The notes under the pieces are model-generated. The model was not told where the DNA came from and searched no databases. It worked only from the letters and a program-made list of their open reading frames with translations. A program made the position numbers and the translations under genes. This document shows positions 14,263 through 27,500 of a stretch of DNA of 64,000 nucleotides, piece by piece. Within the stretch, counting starts at the first letter, position 1. The number at the start of each line of letters is the position of its first letter. The DNA lies in the NCBI GenBank assembly GCA_013396635.1, contig WBMW01005925.1:372001-436000 (forward strand), given 5' to 3'. Source of the DNA: Penelope pileata (Eukaryota > Chordata > Aves > Galliformes > Cracidae).

Positions 14263-17200
14263 TTATGTAGTACAGATGGCATGGCTCTTACTGTAGAGAC
14301 TGAAGACCAGAGGGTTCCCCAATTGACAGTACTTGTCTAACTACTGTAGCCTGGTACTTGGGCCTTACAGGCCTGCACACTGTAGCCTTGGCCTTGGCAC
14401 AAACATGCATCAGTTCTTAGAAATCTGACAACACTGAAAGGTATATGGTGCTCCCTCAAGCCATGTTATATGTTTAATTAAATAGGACAACTCACATGGT
14501 TTCTCTTTAAAACTCCACCTTTCAAATTAAAGCTAGAGACTTTGACCCAAAGTAATTTTTTTGTAGCACTGGATATCTCAGATTTCCTGGAATCTTTTAC
14601 TGCTTGTCTTTATTTTGTATTGTTTCATATAGCTGCCATGAGAACAGATGGAGTCATAGAAAAGCATGGCCTAGAAGGGGAAGATTAAGGCAGAAGGAGT
14701 CAAAGGAGAACAGAATTCATCTCAGACGAGGTTCTACTGGCTGGAGTAGATATAAAATAGGGCTGGAGAAGTATAAACAGGAACTATTTAACAGCGCTAA
14801 GTTCATGAAAGGTCAATTGCACAATCTTACTTGGGACTCTCCACAAGTGTATAGCTCAATGCTACCCCTTCCAGCAGAGCTGTGGTATAACCTAGATAAG
14901 ATTAGCTGTAGGTCTTACTTCTTCTATCACCTCCCTCCTGTGTTAGGTCTATTTCTGACTCCAGTAAACCTGTAACTGCATAGGTGAGATCTGATAGAGG
15001 TTGTGTTTCCAAAAGAAGGATAACTTTCAGCAACTAGCTGTTTCTTCCCCATCCTACATTCTTCATTCCAAAACATCCTCACTAAAACTTTTTAGCTGTC
15101 TTCATTTCTGGTCTCAATTGTAGGTCATTGCATTGGTGTTGTGGAGGGAGTTGAGTATGGGCAGAGTTTATGTCATAGGGGAACTGTGCATAAGTAAAAA
15201 TACGCTCAAGGTAATTTCTGGACTTCAAGTTCTTTAACTCCTCTTAAATCAGATAAAGTCCACATTGTTATGGGATACTGTCGATGACAAGAATGTGACA
15301 AGATTCAGAGAGGAAATGGACAACTTAAAAACTATTCTATCAGAACATTTAATGCAGATCCTTCCCAAAGTCAGTGTATGGAACTCAAACTTTTCAGCAT
15401 TAGAAGGCAGCTTTTATTGGTATCCCATGGCTATCTACTGTGACTTCTGCTGCTCTTCCCTTTTGAACATCTGATGTTGGCTATCTCTGAAAAACAGCTA
15501 CATGATCCAGATTTACAAATCTGACTGTCTGATTAATCCTGCGCTAGAGGGCAAGAGGTCTAGAAGCCAAGATACTGAAAGTGTGGGAACACAAGGAAAA
15601 ACTGCAATTGTTGCCTTATTTTACATCCCCAGTAACAACAGCATTCCCAACCTGAGCATATGCAGGATGCATCTTGGGAATGGACTGATTTAGTAATCTT
15701 CTCTAAATTGCCAAAGACTTCTGGAGTCAGTCCAAAAATGTTCCAGTATTAATCTCCAAAGAACAGAATGACACTGAAGCAGTCTGGAGTCAAATTTGCA
15801 TGGTAGATTGCTGAAGATAAAACCATGAGTGAAGCAGGGTGAAGAATTGAGTAAAAGATGAAGATGTTTTGGAATTTGTGTGGGTTGACCCAGCAAGTTC
15901 TACAATATACCTTTTAGGCTAGTTTGCTTTTATTTCCCCTTCCCTAACTCCTTAGTTTCTGCTAAGGAGTATACTCAAATATCTATTGTTTTAAGGGCTG
16001 TAGATTTACTTTGCTCTCCAAGTCATGACTGCTTCCACACCTTCATCAGAAACACCTTCTCAAGCAGCAGTGATTATATTTAGCCTCTTAACTATCTGGA
16101 AAGTCAGTGCTATGTTTGTAAAGGGTTTACATACAACATTGTAGTCTATGCAGAACCACTTTATACCTGTTTTACATACCTGTCATTGACTCTCAGGTCA
16201 TATTTTTCTAGTACTATACACATCTGTCTTTCTAGTGCTAGAGAACAGAATGAAGAGGGGAGTCCCATTAACAGAGCATTTCCACCTTCTCACCAGAATA
16301 TGTTGTTTTTAGAGACCCCATAAAATATCCTAAGACAAATTCACCTCAGTAATATAAAATATCATACACATACACTACTGTTTGGAAAATGAAAATTCAA
16401 TGTGATATGCTGATGCAAATGTAGTTTTGAGCTATTGTGGGTTCTTCAGAACAGCACAGCTTGGAAGAATAAGCACAAGGCATCATGCTGAGGAAATGGA
16501 ATTTCCTGTGTTGAAGGAAGAAGATCTGAGCCAATGCTGGTGTGATCTGATCTTTTTTTGTTTGATTGGCTGACTGTAATAGATATGTCAAATATGCCGT
16601 TCATTTATCACCATCTGCTTCTAGGAAAGTAGATACTCATGCCATATCTTCCTGAATAGAAGACTTCTCTCATTACTTTAGCACATATTTGTGGCAGGCA
16701 TTTCCTCTCCACATAGCCATTCTTACCTTGAAGATCTTGGGGAAAAATGAGGGCATGATTGGCAGATGAGTACAAGGATTTTGGAAAAAAAAATGCACTG
16801 TATTGCACCAACTTCAATGCAAATAATATGACTGGTGGACATCGTGTATTGATATGTACTAAAGAGATCTGAGCATGAAAGGATAGTGTGAGCTGGCATC
16901 CACAAGTCAGCTAAGATCAGAGTCAGTGATATGTTTGGGAGATGGTGAATATGAGCTGAGGCCTCTTGTGTTCTAGCTCAGTAGGGCTTGCTCCCATGGT
17001 ATACACCTAGGCACTCTCCTTCTCTTTCCTCTTGTTGGTGACAGCCTACTTGACAGAAATTTCCTTCCCCAAGGAGCTGGGCTCCAGACATCCCTATCAA
17101 GAGTGAGAAAGATTGGAAAGATGTCACCTGCAGACTCACTTTATTCAGGGAAAATTGCTGCTGACAAGTCCATTTTGTTACCCTGAAACACTTGAAGGAA

Positions 17201-20200
17201 ATCTAATCCATTTGTTAAGCCCACAAGGAGAGGCTGGGCTGACTGCCAGGACTTCCCCTACGTGCTAGAAATGGGCAAGAGCAGAAAAAGGAATGGAAGG
17301 AGCAGCTGGTATTCATACAGGCCCAGGAGTGAACTGGAGAGGGAGAGTCCAGTCTGGTTTCTGGGTCCAGTTTTCCAGGTAGTCTCCTTGTGACACCAGG
17401 AAGTGAAGTCCAGGGCCAGCTTTTGGACTCACTTCCATTATTTCTTATGGTAAGTGGTGCATTACTCTTCGTACTCTTGGTGCTTCATCTACAGTGGAAT
17501 GAAATAAACTACTTAAGGTGAGGTAAGGATGATACGCTTGCTCTCAATTAGCTATGGACTAACTTCACCATAACCAGAGTCAGTCTAGGTGATAGGAATT
17601 GTCCACAGGAGGAAGCTTAAGACCAAGTATCTACTGCACACAAAAAAATCTGTCCCTCATAGCAGCAAACACAATGTAGAGCATATACACGCAGTGCCTT
17701 TAACAAAAGGCAACAGCTTGAAAAGATTTGGAATAAAAATTCTATTTGAACTGAACAAAACGATCAAGTTTGGGAATATGGATAGTCTGGGAGGAGCTAG
17801 GATGCTCGCATTACTGTAAGCTCTCTGTAAAGGAGTACTTTTATCTCCAATGTAGCTATGTTGGTGTCTCTTGTCAAATTACTAGCCAAGGAAATACTCT
17901 CTAGGTTTATGGAGATGATTCAATTCTCAGACTCTCATATTTGCCCAGCAGAAGTGATACACTCAGAAGCTTCTCTTCTTGCCATTAATTTCTTTCCTAA
18001 GGCATAGTAGGAACAGGGATGAGGGAAGTGATTGTACTTGCTAAGCAATTCCCAGGAAGAAGCTTCCTGAGTGGAAGCGATTCTGTCACCAGCTGCCAGA
18101 GGGCTTGGGGGAGCTGCCTCTCCTAAAGTATCGTTGAATCATAGGTCATTTGGGAGAGCATCCATGTCGTTTAAACTGGACTTCTCCAAAGGAAAACCAG
18201 CCACGCAGAGCAGGGCTGTCTGCTAATTGGACTGGTGCTTTGTAAGCACTAAAAGGAAAAATACAAAACAGCGATGGTGGGAGAAAATGCTGTATATTGG
18301 ACTACGCGATAGCCCAATGTGCACTATCAGTCTTTTTTAGATTCCCTGCCAAGGGTGGAAACAACTGGTAACTTATTGTGATAGCAAAGCCACAATATCA
18401 TTTGCTCTAACGTGCTAACAGGGGAGGTGAATAGCGGTACTGAGGAAGAACAGCTACTGTATAAAAGAGCAATCTGATATTCTAACTGTATGTGCACAGC
18501 TAACCATGTGGAGAGGATCCTCTACTGACACAAGCAGCACTTCCAGGGAGTGAGGAGAGGTTTATTAAGTTGTAGCCAAAACTATAGTACAGATATTGCA
18601 AATAGGAAGCTGCTATATAAATCTGAAGCGTGTGTGAGGGGGAGGTTGTGTCATCTCCAGAAATCATTTCAATAAAATAATTATCATAAACAGAAGTTGT
18701 ATTGATTAATTTCTTAATGGAAATATGGTGCATGCATACAACGCTACATTTCCAAGATAGTATCTGATCTTTTCCGAGACAGCATCTATTAATTTCAACA
18801 GTCTTTAACACCATCATTTCTTTTAAAGGTTATACATCTAATAGAATAATTACATGTCTGCAAATGCATGCTGGTAGAGTCATTTTGTAGCTTTGAAACA
18901 TCTTTTCATACCTCTTCTGTTTTGTACTATACAAAGGCCCTTTCTTCTTTGTTCAAATAATAGACTTATAACTACGTAAAATGGAAGTAGCTGGCAGAAG
19001 CTCTCTTTTAATTATACTGATGAGCATTCTCCAAATACCCTCCAGCTCTTCATATAGTAATTACAATTTGTCAGCTTAACACCAATATGTATGTGGTCCT
19101 CCTAAAGAGATCCAGAACTAGCACTCTTCTTGAATGTCCTGCTAGCAAGTACCTTTTTCTCCTCTCCTACTTTGAGCTAATATGTATGAACACTGCAATA
19201 AAGCTGAGGATTGTGTTAGTGGCATTGGCAACCCTTTTTGTAATTACTCGGACTGTGAGGTACAAATGGAATTTACGTCTCTTCCTCAGTAAGAATAAAT
19301 AATTTTTACTTTTTGAATAAGTGTCAGAATTGGGCTCAGTAAAAGGATGTTTGTTATGACTGCGTACTAGATCTGTTTTTAATCAGGCCTAGACTTTTAC
19401 TGGCTGCTCACTCATGTGGCTCATGTTTAACCCTTTAGTACAGGAAGAAAGCCCTGGAATTTTCTAGAGTCTGAAACCACACTGTCCCTTGGCACTGGAG
19501 AATGACACAAACCTATATGAAGGAGTTCTGTTTAATAAATTCAGAACCCCATAAACATGAGAATTGACTGCATACACAGAAATGGCTTGCCACTGAGCTC
19601 TTCATACACCTTAGCAAAAGTGCCTTCTGCAGACTTGCCCTGGCATGGAATAGATTTGCTGCTCATGTAACTGCAGTCCTGCACCCTTGCAGACAACTCT
19701 GAATTCACTGCTGGATACCAGACTAGCATGACAGTGAACTGCACCAGCAGCGCAGTGCTTAGAAGCTTGTTACTACCACATTGGATTGATGCACTACATT
19801 TCCACAGTGGTTTTATTCTGCACGTTCACCCAAGATACTAAGATTGTTGTATGGGGTAAGCTCTGCTGCCCACTGCCACTGCTGCTCAGACACTACTGTA
19901 TGCTGAGGCTCGACACTAAACATTATAACAAGAAGAGTGTGGTTGAATGCAGTGAGAAAGAGGCTTGGCTTGGCTTGCCTTGGCTTGCAGAAGACTGTTT
20001 CAGGCCCTTGCTTTGAGGCCTTGGCTTTGGAAACCCAGTTACTATTAGACCTGCAGCTATCTGGTTCTTATCTATGTTGCTTTAATGACGCCTACAATTG
20101 AAGGTGGAGTGGTTTCCTAACTGAGAAGTTCAACAAGGAGAATTAGGAATCCATAGGACATAAGAACATCCTGGATACTTGCTTTTGGTTAAAGTGGAGA

Positions 20201-23200
20201 CTTCACAGTTCCTTGAGGCTTTATAAACTCCTGACCTTGCTAGAACAGCAGAAGAGCATGTGGGATTAATGAAATGTCCTAAGACTTGGAAAAGCTACGA
20301 AAGGTGCTTCTCTTCCCTATCTTAACTGCTCAATAACTCCTGGAATTTAATACTATTAGGACATAAAACATACTGTCAAGTCAATTTATCAAGATGATGA
20401 CAGTTTAGATTGCTCATACTCCCAGGAGCTGGATTATTTTACACTCCCTGCCTGGTGGGACAGCATCGGAAAAAAATTCACCACAAAAACGGAGAACGCA
20501 TTACTTCTTAACCCAATGCCTTGTATACACTAATCACTCACCCATGTCCTTTCTCAGAACTGAGATACAAATGTCAGCTTATACTTATAGATCTGGCCAA
20601 AAGATCAGTGCTTCCGACAGTAATGACTACAGAAACATGTAGCCTGCATCTGCAACTAAATGTAGAGCTCATCTTGAATTGATGAGCTGCTTATGTCTGT
20701 CTGTTTTACTGAATCACTCTGGTAGTGTCTTATTGCAGCAAGCTTGTGTCTTGTGGGGAGTCCTAACTTACAAAAGCATCTGACAGAAATCTGTTACCAT
20801 TCTTTATTTGATAAAGCTCTGAGCTTCCCACTATGTGCTGGAGTTCTTTTGTCTTTTTATTTGTAAGGAAAAAAAAAAAAAGAGTAGTTCTGGATACATA
20901 AATGTAAGAGATTTTCCTGAACTACAGGAGACTGACTTCTGCCAAGATATTTCAGGGAAGTTGCAAAAACAATTACTGGAAATCAGAGTAAGGAGCTGTG
21001 AGACTGATTGTGTTTCTGCTCCTAAAACAAGATGGCTGATGCAGACCTTCTTGTGGTATTTACAGCTGGGCAGTCTCCTCTAGCAACTGAGACTTAACAA
21101 GTTTGCATCAGTAACCCGGTGCCAACAGGGCTGCAGCATAAGCTGACACCATGTGGCTCAGCATAAGCTGGCAGTGCTATTTTGTGCTTTCACACTTCAG
21201 CTGTGAAGCTACATCAGTGATGGTTCCAGACCTTATATGCTGGGAATGTGACAATACTTCCCATTTTGGGAAGAAGCAACAGAAGTGGCAGCATCGGCAT
21301 CTGTGGTTACTTTAGCACTAGGAGCTGCTGAAATCTTGATTCTGGCAATGAACAGATTCTGCCTAGACTCTAGTTTAGCCTTAATAGTTGTGTGGTGGGG
21401 GAAATTCCACTTTGGCAGCAGCTGTTCTGTGTAAAGAGCAAGAAGAGATTCCAAAGCTGAAGAAAAGAGGGTAGAAAGAAACAACACAGACTCACAGGAA
21501 AAAAAAAACAGCCTAGTAAAAACCAGATTTTAATCCAACAAGTGTAAAACACTGAGAAGTGCAGAGGTAAGCACAGATATGAAGAGGGGAGAGCAACTAC
21601 CACACTCCTAGGCTAGGAGGGTTAGCTTTGTTTATAGCTGAAATACAGCTCCCTGTGTCCAGGGAGTAGCTACATGTAACAGTTGCTCTCAGGGTAATTC
21701 CTTAGCAAAAGAATTGTGACGGAGATTCAAAAAACACTGCATTTATTACATCGAGATGAAGTAAGAAATTACAAAATGTGCCACAGAGACCAAATACCTC
21801 TCTCCTGTGCTAGAAGGAGTACTCTCTCCCCAGGATCATTCAGTTCTATGTCATCTGAATGTGCTTCTGCTGCTGAACCCCAGTTCTATCCTACAGGGAG
21901 ATATGATTTCTCATGCCATATGTCTTGATTCTGGATTGTCAGAATTCCTGTCTTCCCATGACTGCTGTTTCCTAAACGATTAGTACCCAATTCCCTACAC
22001 AGCAAAGATCAGCATGCTCACACAGCAAATACACTCTCAAAATGTATGAAGAGGCAGGAAAACTGTCCAAGGCTACTGCCTGTGTGTCTTTGAGAAAGGC
22101 AGAATTTGAGTTGCAGCTGCAGATCACTACATAGTCTCTACAATCTGAGATGTCTAAGGTCATTTGGATAGTGATCTTGGGACAATCTGTAAGTGAGAAT
22201 CATGCTAGACAGTCAGCAGTCACCTGATAAAGAGAATCAAAAGCAATTCATAGTGGAGGGCAAGTAATAATGAATAACATCCATCCTCAACAAAAACAAA
22301 ACATCCATGCTTCGACAAAAACTTTTGAATAGGGTGAAGAAGTGCATCCTCATTATTTTTGAGATAAAAGTTGTTCTGCCTTACTTGCAAAACCAGTAAG
22401 TAAATAGCACTGGGAAGTAAATACACCTTTTATACACTCACCTTCTATTTTAACTAAAACCCACCGCCTTAAGACTTTCATTATCTCTGCCTCCTCCCTG
22501 GTCATGACTACTTTAATATACTGGCCAACAGAACGTCCAAATTAGATGAGAATATTTCTATTGATAGTTCCATAATTCTTAGATGACCTCTCCATCATAT
22601 GACAGATCTCCAGGTCGGTATAAACTTACCTCTCACTGCATTTTATTCCCCTTCTCACTGTACCTCTCCTAACAGCTGTTTCTCAGCTGAAAGTCAGTGC
22701 TTACTCTGGCCATATAAACTCATACGTAACTGATACGCTTATTTCTCCTTCTAGACATCATATTTACAAATTAAGCTAGAAGGTAACATTTATATCTCTG
22801 ATCTGTGTGATGGTAGTTAGGCCCACAATACAACAGGGATGGGGTTCAGCAAACAGTGGACCTTGTGGGCACATGAACCTTCACAAGCAAGAGATACCAT
22901 GGCAAGAGGATAACATTCAGAGATTACATGGTGGGTTACTGTGAAAGGCAGTTTACATCAGGAAACTGCTTTTGCAAGCAAGGATATATTATGTGATATC
23001 TATGAAATGACCAAAGCAGCGTCATTGAAAGTATTGGTGCATGTCTGCATGTCATACAAGGAAGCAGTACATTACGGCCCTGAGATACAGGCACTGTTCA
23101 TATAAAGCTGAATATTAGAGAAAAAACAAAAAGGAAAAAAAAAAGAAAAAAACTAATTCGTGCAAGTCAGAAGTTTCTCTCTGGGATGGCATTTTTAAAT

Positions 23201-26200
23201 TGTGCTGCTGTGGAATTCCCTCTGTTGGTGCCACTCTCCCTCGTACAAGGAAGCGTGGTGGTGTGGGAGGGCTCAGGGCAGTAAGTACATAAAAAACTTT
23301 ACACTTGTCTTTAAGGAAAGAGCAGATCCTAAAGCCTTTTCTCTCTCCCTTGCAAAATTATCCTCTAGTTAACTGTGGTATTGACTGCTTTGCTATTTTA
23401 TTCCATGACTCCGTCTGTAAAGGGCAATGAGATACTTGGCATGTCTCATTTACTGTTTCTGCTTTTCTCCTTTATTTGAAGCAAATTCCCAAGCTCAGAC
23501 TAATTGATGCCACTATGAATTTGAGGGCATTTGCTAGGGTTTTGCACCCTTGCACAGAACAATAGCATTCTTCCACCCTTCTAGGCACGTTGAAAACCTT
23601 GTAATGCTCACTGTTGTCTCTTTTTTTTTTTTTCTGAAGTAAATTAAAGCAATAACTGGAATTCATTAGACATTCAACATTTCAAACATTGTTTCCATGT
23701 CCTCAGTTACTGGGTGCACTAACTCCTTTATGTCTAGGAACAACAATTGCCTTAACACCTGCTCCATGCAGTAATCAGACAGTAAATACCATATTGCCAA
23801 AGCATTTGATCCAGCACAGACAAGGCTCACTGGAAGAGTATGCTAGGGTTTTCCAGAGCGCTGCTATTTTGGAATCCCCAAGGCTTAAGCACAGCAATTT
23901 CTTTTCCTATCTTGCCAAAGTAATGCTCTCCAAATAGTTAAGTGGAAGAGACTGTCTCTTCAGATCTTATCATAGTAGGACTTGGATGCTATTCTCATTT
24001 TCACTTCCAAACAGTGACCCATTCGTAGTTGGACAGAGACAGAATTTCCCATATAGAAAAACAGGTTGCATTACAGATCGAAATGTTGTGGTTAGGTTGC
24101 ACTTGGAATAGACCACTTTTTTAGCATTTATTGAGATTTCATAGTGATTACTGTCATAGGACAGCTCAAGCCTCTTCATAAAACAGTGCTGAGTTGTGTA
24201 CAAGGCATCAATGGAGAAAAAATAGTGGGCTTTTTTTTTTCTACGTCAGCCACTGGGTGTAACTGTATGCCATTATTCAATTGTGTGGTTCAGGTACCAT
24301 TGTTAAGGTGTTGTCTGGAGTAGTCAGCTTTCAGTATTTACATAGCTGAAAATGCTGAACTGGTTTGTGTGCTTTCTAGACACGAGGCATTTTTTTAAGA
24401 AAATCTACAATCAAGTCCAGGATGAATTCACGTTACTGTGAAATTTCAGGTATCAGTGAGAGACTGGATTTTGTAGAGAACAGTCATCTAAAAGACACTT
24501 AAGACAAAATAGAACCTTTATTGGCATCTATGGCATTTACATAGCCTATGCACAGGTATATCTGGTCTGGAGACTTCTATCTCCTGTCTGATCAACAAGG
24601 TTAATGGGAATGTCAGCTCTCGATATCAGGAGAAGCAGGACTGTGTTCTTACACAGTAGCTAGGCAAATGACAATAACTGAGTCATTTTATAACTTGTTT
24701 TTTATTCATTCTGTAGCTGAGTGAATAAAGTGAAAATCAATGAATAATGTATTCAATGAACTTTGTGATATTCCTCATTCTAGAATTAGTTTGTCCCCCT
24801 CTAATTATTAGAAAACTTCATAGGTGCTATGGCAATGTTTCTAAGCAATCAACTTGGTTCTGAGACAGGATCAGAGACTGTAGCAAAGGGTTACATAAGA
24901 AGATTTCTCATTAAAAATAAATAAAGCAAAATGTGTCGAGTGGCGCAGAGGGAGACCTGTACAGAATCCAAGCCATAGAACATCATGGGGAGTTTGGAGA
25001 CCTCTATGCCATTTTTACCCTTTTCGGTGGAGACATTGTAACTGTTATTAGTGTGCTAGCCAGAAATGGGTAAACAAAGCTTCTTATGTCTTTGGTCACT
25101 TACTCGCTTAAGTAGGCATCACTTCTCCATCTATTCATACTTTGTCCCTAAAGTTTTCTCAAGGCAGAATGGGTTTGATTGAAACAGACTGCACCCTAGC
25201 TATACGCAACTCTTCAGCAACACGCTGCTAGATGTGGTCTTATTAAATTGTTAGCACTTCTGGTACAGTCAGAAAGCATGAGAATGCCCCAGAACTGGGA
25301 TAAGGTGCCACGTGGATACTGTTCCCAAACTTTTTAATCTTCCACAGCACATACGAAAGAAGCAGATGGCCAAGAATATCGGTTGAAATGGAATCTGATT
25401 GCTATTCATCTGGGATCTCCTCCAACTCCCACTAAAGCCATATTTCCACTGAGTTTGTATATGATCTGATTTCAAGTCCCATACAGCGAATCCTAGCCAA
25501 TTCAGCTCTTAGGGGTTGTCCTGACTGAAATGCTAACTATCTGCATTCAAACGAAGGCTCTTCCTACTTATGAACAGATCTTATTCTTGTGCCTGTTGCA
25601 TGATAAATGTCATTTATTGACATTTCAAGCAGGAGAATTAGTAAACAATATGGCTTCTCATGCAGCAGCATCCCCTAGCAATGTCCTCTCTGTCTTCATA
25701 TCTCATTACATCTGATCCTAAACGCTTTTGAAGTGGAGTAATTTTCTATGGATAGCAGAATCAACAGCCCGATTCTAAGAGCATCAAACAATTCTATGCT
25801 GAATGCTTCTTGAACTTGAGTTTAAAGAGAGATTATTTGCATAGGGATGTAGCCATGGGAAATCTGTTCCTCACATATAATCCACAACATATGATCCAGC
25901 AAGAGCCACAAAAAGACTGAAGCAACAGTTAAAGAAGTGTGAACTGTCCCACTTATCCATACAGACTATGTATGCCAGCATTGCAAAGTTCTACATGACT
26001 TACGTGTCCCCTAAGTTGGTGCTGAGAGCAGACAGCCTGAGGCAGAAGAAAGTGTGCTTCACTTTCAGGAAAAAAAAAAAAACAGCAGTACTTAGCTGCC
26101 CCATCTCCTGAGATCAGTGAACCTCTTGCATGTGCTAAGCACATCATTTAGGAATACCTGGAAAGTCCTCTGAGATCCTTGGGGTGAAGATGCTTTGAAA

Positions 26201-27284
26201 GAGCGAAGTGGTGGTATGCTGCAAAGATACTGTCCTCCCTGCGCTCCTGAGGCGTGTCCCTTCGGGTGAAGGATGAAGATGATTTGTAGAGGCATTCCAT
26301 GGAAGCCTGAGCTGCCACAGCCTGTGCTGTGCTTGTTTTCTGAGGTAAACAGGAAACCTCAGACCTCAGTAATGTCAATTCTGAACTTCTCACAAGGGCT
26401 AAATTCTGTCTGAAGGGGAAAGAGCAGCAGGAATCATCTCTGTGTTTAGTTATTTCATCTCTTGTCTTACATTGTCCTTTCATGAGTGTGCCAGAAGGCC
26501 AAAAGGAGAATTCTCATTGTCTTGTACGACCTGCATAATGGGCTTTTCTGTTTGTTGATACTGTGTGTGGGAGACTGAGCAAGCTGCATTCCTGTTCTAC
26601 CTAATTCAGAGCGACTGGAGAGGAAAACCTTTGCTCTGAATCTGCAGGGACTTGAACCTATGTCTCTCTCCATTCCCAAATGAGCTCTGAATCCAAAAAA
26701 CTTACCTGCAAAAACACAAAATTGGATCTGAATTTCAGCCTTCAAATTTTTTCTTATTTTTCTCACTGGCAAATTGTACTACTGCATTTGGAATATCATA
26801 CCCATCTACATACTTAATCATCAAAACATATTTAAATATAAAACAAATTATTAATCTCTGTAAGACACTAGCAGAATTCTCACTGCTTTTGTTCTTTGAG
26901 CTTTCCCAAGCAACTCTTGCCTCTTTTCAGGGCCCTTCTTTGTTTGGTCTACATGAGAACACTTACTGGGACAGGAAACCAAAGCAAAGCGCTGGCCCTG
27001 AGGCAGTTCCTGTTGCCCAGGAATGTTCCAGCATGGTTGCCTGATTCAGCCTCTACTCTAATTTTTGAAGTTGTCATGCCTTATATCTGTCTAAATTAAA
27101 ATATAATCTTGCATTAAAATGATATATAGAATTCAACTTCAAAAGCTGTCTCAGAAACTGTCTCCCCTTTGTGACAACAATGCACAGGCCCACTCATTTC
27201 TTTGCTCCACAAAGTGCTGTCAAACATGTCCAGTCATCGAGCACTAACTGCAGCAAAACTCTTCATCTTTCAAAGGCAGCAGTC
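14263..27284. other. Non-coding DNA, nothing recognised
   Basis: Thirteen kilobases of AT-leaning sequence with only short frames. Details seen: a poly-A run at 20869-20881, a 12-bp direct repeat (CAGCATAAGCTG at 21134-21145 and 21159-21170), an A-rich stretch at about 23118-23151 and a poly-T run near 23622-23632. Scraps resembling a CR1 end occur near 18139-18175 but are too short to call. Nothing supports an exon. Confidence 0.6.
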
Positions 27285-27500
27285 TCAAAGCACTTTATAA
27301 ACCCCACTGGCAGACACCTCGTGCTACCTCCTGCAAGGGAAGTGAGCAACACTACTCCAGTCAGACAGGAAAGCTGAGGTAAAGTGAGGCAATATAATTT
27401 ACTCGCTGTCACACAGCCAGTCTGTCTGAAGCACGAAGATACTGCCTTTCTGATGCTTCAGTCCCGGTTTCTAAGCAATAGTCCAAGCTACCTCTCTGCT
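27285..27500 (-). repeat. MIR-like ancient SINE relic
   Basis: On the plus strand this reads as the reverse complement of a MIR-family SINE core. It has a GCTGAGGTAAAGTGAGGCAA segment near 27372, then CTCGCTGTCACACAGCCAGT (matching the conserved 'gaggtcacacagc' core). About 60 bases further on comes CAGTCCCGGTTTCTAAGCAA, followed by TAGTCCAAGCTACCTCTC, which corresponds to the tRNA-related end. The upstream AAAGCACTTTATAAACCCCA at about 27287 fits the 3' part of the same repeat type seen in amniotes. Heavily diverged and therefore old. Assignment is from memory of the family core, not from an alignment. Confidence 0.6.

Noticed and set aside
18130..18180. CR1-tail-like scrap (GAATCATAGGTCATTTGGGA)
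   Set aside because: Too short and diverged to distinguish from chance. Similar scraps near 31640 and 33440 were set aside for the same reason.
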